A DNA stretch of 64,000 nucleotides, from the NCBI RefSeq assembly GCF_014287635.1, contig NZ_JACOPH010000005.1:141829-205828 (forward strand), in the 5' to 3' direction. How positions within the stretch are numbered: position 1 is the stretch's first letter; each line of letters starts with the position of its first letter. The position numbers and the translations under genes are program-made. Below the pieces are notes generated by a model. It did not search any database and was not told the DNA's origin. It was given only the letters and a program-made list of their open reading frames with translations. This stretch comes from Roseburia zhanii (GTDB lineage: Bacteria > Bacillota > Clostridia > Lachnospirales > Lachnospiraceae). Of the stretch, positions 60,639 to 64,000 are shown in pieces.

Positions 60639-61670
60639 TTACTGCTCAGATTCTATGTATCTTTCTAGCATCTGTTCTAACTGCGCTTTCATCTGTGTTC
60701 TTAACTTTGCCGGTTTTAATACTTCGATACGGCTTCCCTGACTCAGCAGCCACATAACAATTCCCGTACCATATACTTCTGCCTCGATCAGATAGGCATC
60801 TTCTAACTCCTTTTTCACTTCTGCCGTAGGCAGCCGGTCAAGTACAGGTTCCGGGTTTTTTCCATAAAATTTCATCTGTACATGCATCAGTTCACCAGCA
60901 TACATAAACTGGATACGCTTACGGAAATCTCCCTCCTGAAACCTGTTTACATAAGAAATCTTAAATTTTTCTTCTAAAGACCTGTACTCTATAATTCTGT
61001 CTAAACGGAAGATTGCCGGATAATCATATTTCCATACATAATTTCCTTTATCATCTTTTTCCACAATATAGGCATTCAGATAGAAATAATATTCCGAAAA
61101 AAGCACTGCTACCGGTTCTATGATCCTCGTGACCAGCTCATTTTCCGAAGCAGTCTTTGTATAACTGATCTCCATTAAATTACATGCTGCGATATTTTCT
61201 CCAAGATCCCACAATTTATCTTCGATCAGAGATTTGTGATGAAGCTCTACATAATGAAATTTTTCGTTTGCGATCAGATCACAGACAAGATTCTTATCTT
61301 TTAACGGTGCACACCCTTCCACCATTTTATCTAAAATTCCACTTAATTCCTGTTTTGAAAACGCCCTGCTCTCTAAAAGGATTTTTACAACAGCTAAAAT
61401 TTCACTGTTTGACATTTCAGAAGCTTCTGCCCCTTTTAATACATAGCCATTTTTCTTCCGGCTGTATTTAATTTCCCGCACATCTCCTCCTGCACAGGCG
61501 TTTCTGTTCGAAAAGAAGGTATTGACCGCATCCATATCCCGCTGGATCGTACGGTCAGAAACACAATAACGCTGTGCTTCTTCCTGTTTGTTAATGACTT
61601 TTCCCTCACATAAACGTGTATATAGATCAAGTGTACGAAGTACACCATTTTCTTTTTGTTTATCAGACAT
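60639..61670 (-). CDS. WYL-domain transcriptional regulator
   Basis: About 343 residues from MSDKQKENG, which has AAGGAG seven bases upstream; the longer open frame lacks one. The N-terminal winged HTH is of the HTH_11/DeoR type (VINKQEEAQRYCVSDRTIQRDMDAVNTFF). The central and C-terminal WYL domain has LMEISYTKT, EPVAVLFSEYYFYLNAYIVEKDD and a WCX-like end (AEVYGTGIVMWLLSQGSRIEVLKP). WYL regulators often bind nucleotides or nucleic acids. It is divergent from the rtcB locus and lies before the cobalamin operon on the same strand; its targets are not shown by sequence. Confidence 0.9.
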   Translation of the reverse strand: MSDKQKENGVLRTLDLYTRLCEGKVINKQEEAQRYCVSDRTIQRDMDAVNTFFSNRNACAGGDVREIKYSRKKNGYVLKGAEASEMSNSEILAVVKILLESRAFSKQELSGILDKMVEGCAPLKDKNLVCDLIANEKFHYVELHHKSLIEDKLWDLGENIAACNLMEISYTKTASENELVTRIIEPVAVLFSEYYFYLNAYIVEKDDKGNYVWKYDYPAIFRLDRIIEYRSLEEKFKISYVNRFQEGDFRKRIQFMYAGELMHVQMKFYGKNPEPVLDRLPTAEVKKELEDAYLIEAEVYGTGIVMWLLSQGSRIEVLKPAKLRTQMKAQLEQMLERYIESEQ

Positions 61671-61857
61671 ATAGAAACTCCTTTTTTGACCTTGTATCAT
61701 CATATTATGATGTATCCAGATTTCTCCATTGCCATGCAATTTTAACTATCCTCATCATTATAAGAATATCGTATGCACCCTGTTCTGTAAAGATTTGATT
61801 TTTTTTAATTTTTTCTTGCGAAACTGTCATGATATGTCACTTTCGTCCGATATACTA

Positions 61858-62018
61858 GGTACATCGTTTCGCAAATAACTATACCAATCACGTAGGATGT
61901 GGATTCGAGTGTGCAGGTATAAAAACGCAAGCGTAGCGGGCTACGCCGAGGCTTTTCTACCTGTACGATCGGATTCGCAGGCAAGTGAATGGTGTAGTTA
62001 TTTCGAAAACGATGTACC
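61858..62018. repeat. Large imperfect inverted repeat (element D)
   Basis: 34-base arms (61858-61891 and 61985-62018; GGTACATCGTTT.CG..AAATAACTA pattern) pair with few mismatches. Inside are an inner stem (TGCAGGTA..AAAA with TTTT.TACCTGTA) and a GCGTAG/CTACGC hairpin at 61931-61946. No coding capacity. It could be a non-autonomous mobile or repetitive element or a structured RNA. It occupies most of the gap between the WYL regulator and the rtcB locus. Confidence 0.6.
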
Positions 62019-62073
62019 GGGTACATCAGTCAGCACAACGAACCTCAGAGCAAGAAACTATAGGTTCCATGCA

Positions 62074-62097
62074 AGCACTTGATATACGTGCTATACT
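62074..62097 (+). promoter_or_regulatory. Possible operator/promoter of the rtcB locus
   Basis: The inverted repeat AGCAC-N9-GTGCT (62074-62092) abuts and overlaps a TATACT (62092-62097) that fits a -10 box. The -35 region is weak, which suggests regulated initiation. Confidence 0.35.
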
Positions 62098-62149
62098 GGA
62101 TTTCAAATGTAACAAAGAAACGTATTCACTCAGAAAGGAGGCCATTATC

Positions 62150-62227
62150 ATGACAAAGAACAACAGAACAAACAACAGTAACTTAATAGCCAGAGGTATG
62201 GTGATCCTTCCTTCTATTTGTATATAA
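62150..62227 (+). CDS. 25-codon ORF with strong RBS upstream of rtcB
   Basis: ATG follows AGAAAGGAGG at a good distance. The peptide starts MTKNNRTNNSNLIARG and ends MVILPSICI before TAA, about 110 bases upstream of the RtcB start. It could be a leader peptide or small protein. No family is recognised. The strong RBS is the main evidence. Confidence 0.4.
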   Translation: MTKNNRTNNSNLIARGMVILPSICI

Positions 62228-62340
62228 CAGGTATATTCTGCCCAATTCAAATAAGGACTTCATAGGATTTCTGATACCTTAAGCTTTGACCATAGAGGTG
62301 CTGTTTTTATGCCCTCGCAGCAACAGAAAAGGAAATGATT

Positions 62341-63492
62341 ATGAAGACGATCAAAGGAGCATATACATCTGCTCAGATTTTTACCACAAAAAATAAAGAA
62401 ACCGCAATCGATCCGTATGCCATCTCACAGCTTCAGATGATCTGTGATCAGGAAAGTTCTAAGGGATGCCGTATTCGTGTTATGCCGGACGTTCATCCTG
62501 GTAAAGTTGGAACAATCGGATTAACAATGACAATCGGCGAAAAAATCCTTCCTAACCTCATAGGCATTGATATCGGCTGCGGTATGACACTTGCACAGAT
62601 CAAAGGAAAAAAACTAGAATATCAAAAACTCGATACTGTCATCAGAGACTCTGTTCCTTCCGGATTTGGTATCCGTGCAAAAGTACACAGGTTTGCAGAT
62701 GAGTTTGATTTTGATGCATTAAGATGCGCAAATCATATTCACACAGATAAAGCACGCTTAAGCCTTGGCAGTCTGGGATCTGGAAACCATTTCATTGAAG
62801 CAGACAAAGATGTGAATGGAAATCTCTATATTGTTATCCATACAGGAAGCCGTCACCTGGGCAAAGAAGTAACGGAACACTACTTAAACGAAGGTCAGAA
62901 ATATCTAAAAGCAAAAGGAATCAAAGTTCCTTATGAACTTACCTGGCTTGAAGGAGAACTTATGAATGCTTACCTTCATGATCTTCAAATAGTCCAACAA
63001 TTTGCTTCTCTTAACAGGCGAATCATCTTAGACGAACTTGTCAAAGGAATGAAATGGAAGGTAATTGATTCCTATGAATGTATTCACAACTATGTGGATG
63101 CTTCCAAAGAAACCAGAAGCACGTTTGGTTCTGCCATGCTTCGTAAGGGCGCTATCTCCGCAAAGAAAAAGGAACAAGTGATCATTCCTATCAATATGCG
63201 TGATGGGATCATTCTTGGAACCGGACTTCGTAATACCAAATGGAACTGCTCTGCCCCTCATGGATCAGGCAGGATCATGAAACGCGAAGATGTAAAGAAT
63301 AGCTTTACAGTATCTTCATTTAAGTCAGAAATGAAAGGCATCTATACAAGCTGCATTGGAAAGGACACTTTAGATGAAGCCCCTTTTGCATACAGACCCA
63401 TGGATGAAATAGCCGAAGTCATTTCTGACACAGTTACTATTAATAAAATCATCAGACCGGTATATAACTTCAAAGCCGGAGAATCGAGGTAA
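62341..63492 (+). CDS. rtcB: RtcB-family RNA ligase-like protein
   Basis: About 383 residues, shorter than E. coli RtcB (about 408). Metal and guanylylation motifs are present: MPDVHPGKVGTIG, IGIDIGCGMTLAQ, SLGSLGSGNHFIEADKD, VIHTGSRHLGKE and APHGSGRIMKRED; the histidine of the last motif fits the GMP-accepting residue. RtcB joins 2',3'-cyclic phosphate or 3'-phosphate RNA ends to 5'-OH ends. The ATG at 62341 has AAAGGA at a proper distance; an ATG two codons earlier is too close. A small Cys-rich gene follows after a two-base gap. Confidence 0.92.
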   Translation: MKTIKGAYTSAQIFTTKNKETAIDPYAISQLQMICDQESSKGCRIRVMPDVHPGKVGTIGLTMTIGEKILPNLIGIDIGCGMTLAQIKGKKLEYQKLDTVIRDSVPSGFGIRAKVHRFADEFDFDALRCANHIHTDKARLSLGSLGSGNHFIEADKDVNGNLYIVIHTGSRHLGKEVTEHYLNEGQKYLKAKGIKVPYELTWLEGELMNAYLHDLQIVQQFASLNRRIILDELVKGMKWKVIDSYECIHNYVDASKETRSTFGSAMLRKGAISAKKKEQVIIPINMRDGIILGTGLRNTKWNCSAPHGSGRIMKREDVKNSFTVSSFKSEMKGIYTSCIGKDTLDEAPFAYRPMDEIAEVISDTVTINKIIRPVYNFKAGESR

Positions 63493-63494
63493 TC

Positions 63495-63680
63495 ATGAGT
63501 AAATATAGAGAAACACCTTGTAAATACTACTTAAGCTATGGCGAATGTTCAAAAGGACGTAATGCTTCGCACAAAGGCTACTGCCAGCATTGTGATAAAT
63601 ACTGCCCTCGTGCTAAGGTTCGCTATCTCAACAAAAAGAAATTATATAACGATAAGCAGCGTAGTAAATATACTGCCTGA
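63495..63680 (+). CDS. Small Cys-rich, zinc-finger-like protein linked to rtcB
   Basis: 61 residues. Cysteines and histidines are clustered as TPCKYYLSYGECSKG, SHKGYCQHCDKYCPRAK, consistent with one or two small zinc sites, followed by a basic tail (RYLNKKKLYNDKQRSKY). A nucleic-acid-binding role fits but is unproven. The ATG lies three bases after the rtcB stop, with GAGG inside the rtcB end, so the two are translationally coupled. Confidence 0.75.
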   Translation: MSKYRETPCKYYLSYGECSKGRNASHKGYCQHCDKYCPRAKVRYLNKKKLYNDKQRSKYTA

Positions 63681-63697
63681 TACAGAAAGATAGAGAG

Positions 63698-63805
63698 TTA
63701 ATATATGAAAAACGCAGGTGAACATCCTTGAATGTTACCTGCGTTATCTATACGCTCTTTTAAATTATCATCTTCTTCTGCCATTCCCAGGAATTTCACT
63801 TTCAT
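63698..63805 (-). CDS. 35-codon ORF with consensus RBS (hypothetical)
   Basis: AGGAGG lies seven bases before ATG. The peptide begins MKVKFLGMAEEDDNLKERI and ends in CSPAFFIY. Its 3' half overlaps the rtcB-locus terminator hairpin. A further 12-codon ORF (MLKEIILTITFA, about 63836-63874) with GGGAGG lies just upstream. They may be small translated peptides or the remnant of an operon. No family recognised; low confidence. The rest of 63680-64000 holds no other gene. Confidence 0.3.
   Translation of the reverse strand: MKVKFLGMAEEDDNLKERIDNAGNIQGCSPAFFIY
63711..63747 (+). terminator. Hairpin terminator of the rtcB locus
   Basis: AACGCAGGT and ACCTGCGTT pair, with an inner ACATT/AATGT stem, about 30 bases after the small gene. 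The following T-tract is weak (ATCTATACGCTCTTTT), so termination efficiency is uncertain. Confidence 0.6.
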
Positions 63806-64000
63806 ACTCGCACCTCCTTTTTATTCCTTCTCAAACTAGGCAAATGTGATCGTCAATATAATTTCTTTTAACATACTTATCCCTCCCATAATAATCTTTG
63901 TTTTTCTCTTGTTAACTCGCTTTTTCTCATATTTTCATTTCTTCATAGAGATATTTTCTAAGTCTATGTCATTCCCCTTGGCCATAAATCATGGATATTC

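Noticed and set aside
1-64000. Prophage or integrative element
   Set aside because: No integrase, terminase, capsid, relaxase or attachment-site pair was seen; gene content is mostly metabolic and collinear.

Overview
The window looks like a chromosome segment of a gut-type Lachnospiraceae bacterium (Clostridia, Bacillota). This rests on moderate-to-low GC, strong AGGAGG-type ribosome binding sites, pyruvate formate-lyase with its activase, BspA-like/LRR_5 surface proteins, ECF transporters and an anaerobic (CbiK/CbiD/CbiG-type) cobalamin pathway. The species cannot be named from sequence alone. No tRNA, rRNA, CRISPR array, complete prophage or insertion sequence was found.

Layout. 0-2.7 kb: a degraded surface-protein remnant, a CoiA-like nuclease-type protein and a DUF4143-type ATPase. 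3.0-9.7 kb: M20 amidohydrolase, branched-chain aminotransferase (ilvE), a two-component system and a flavin reductase-like protein. 9.8-14.4 kb: a tight operon thyA-folA-AEC permease-ilvB-ilvN with its own terminator. 14.5-19.4 kb: a small membrane protein, an NhaC antiporter-amidohydrolase-cytidylate kinase-like operon and a small membrane protein. 19.4-23 kb: pflB-pflA, with a ZTP (pfl-motif) riboswitch in front. 23-28 kb: an HTH/FtsL-like pair and a 1200-residue LRR/CUB-like surface protein.

28.0-60.6 kb is one large cobalamin island on the minus strand, made of two adjacent transcription units, each preceded by a cobalamin riboswitch. The downstream unit (48.6 to 28.0 kb) encodes a lipoprotein CbiK, a two-repeat lipoprotein, a BtuFCD-type ABC importer and nearly the whole anaerobic corrin ring and nucleotide-loop pathway, including a CbiJ-CbiE-CbiT triple fusion and two CobU-like proteins. 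CbiL and an ATP:corrinoid adenosyltransferase are not in the window. The upstream unit (60.6 to 48.6 kb) encodes a membrane-anchored FecR-like/DUF4430 protein, a 1969-residue wall protein that has both a DUF4430 (transcobalamin C-terminal-like) domain and an alpha/alpha-toroid region, and an ECF transporter with two EcfT proteins, a fused double ATPase and an S component. Together this suggests a bacterial surface corrinoid-capture system built from the two fold types of vertebrate intrinsic factor/transcobalamin and feeding an ECF importer. This is the most interesting system in the window.

60.6-64 kb: a WYL-domain regulator, divergent from an RtcB-family protein with a small Cys-rich companion. 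Scattered through the window are structured intergenic elements. Two of them (between pflB and pflA, and in the leader of the LRR/CUB-like gene) share a 35-base core in mRNA-sense orientation.
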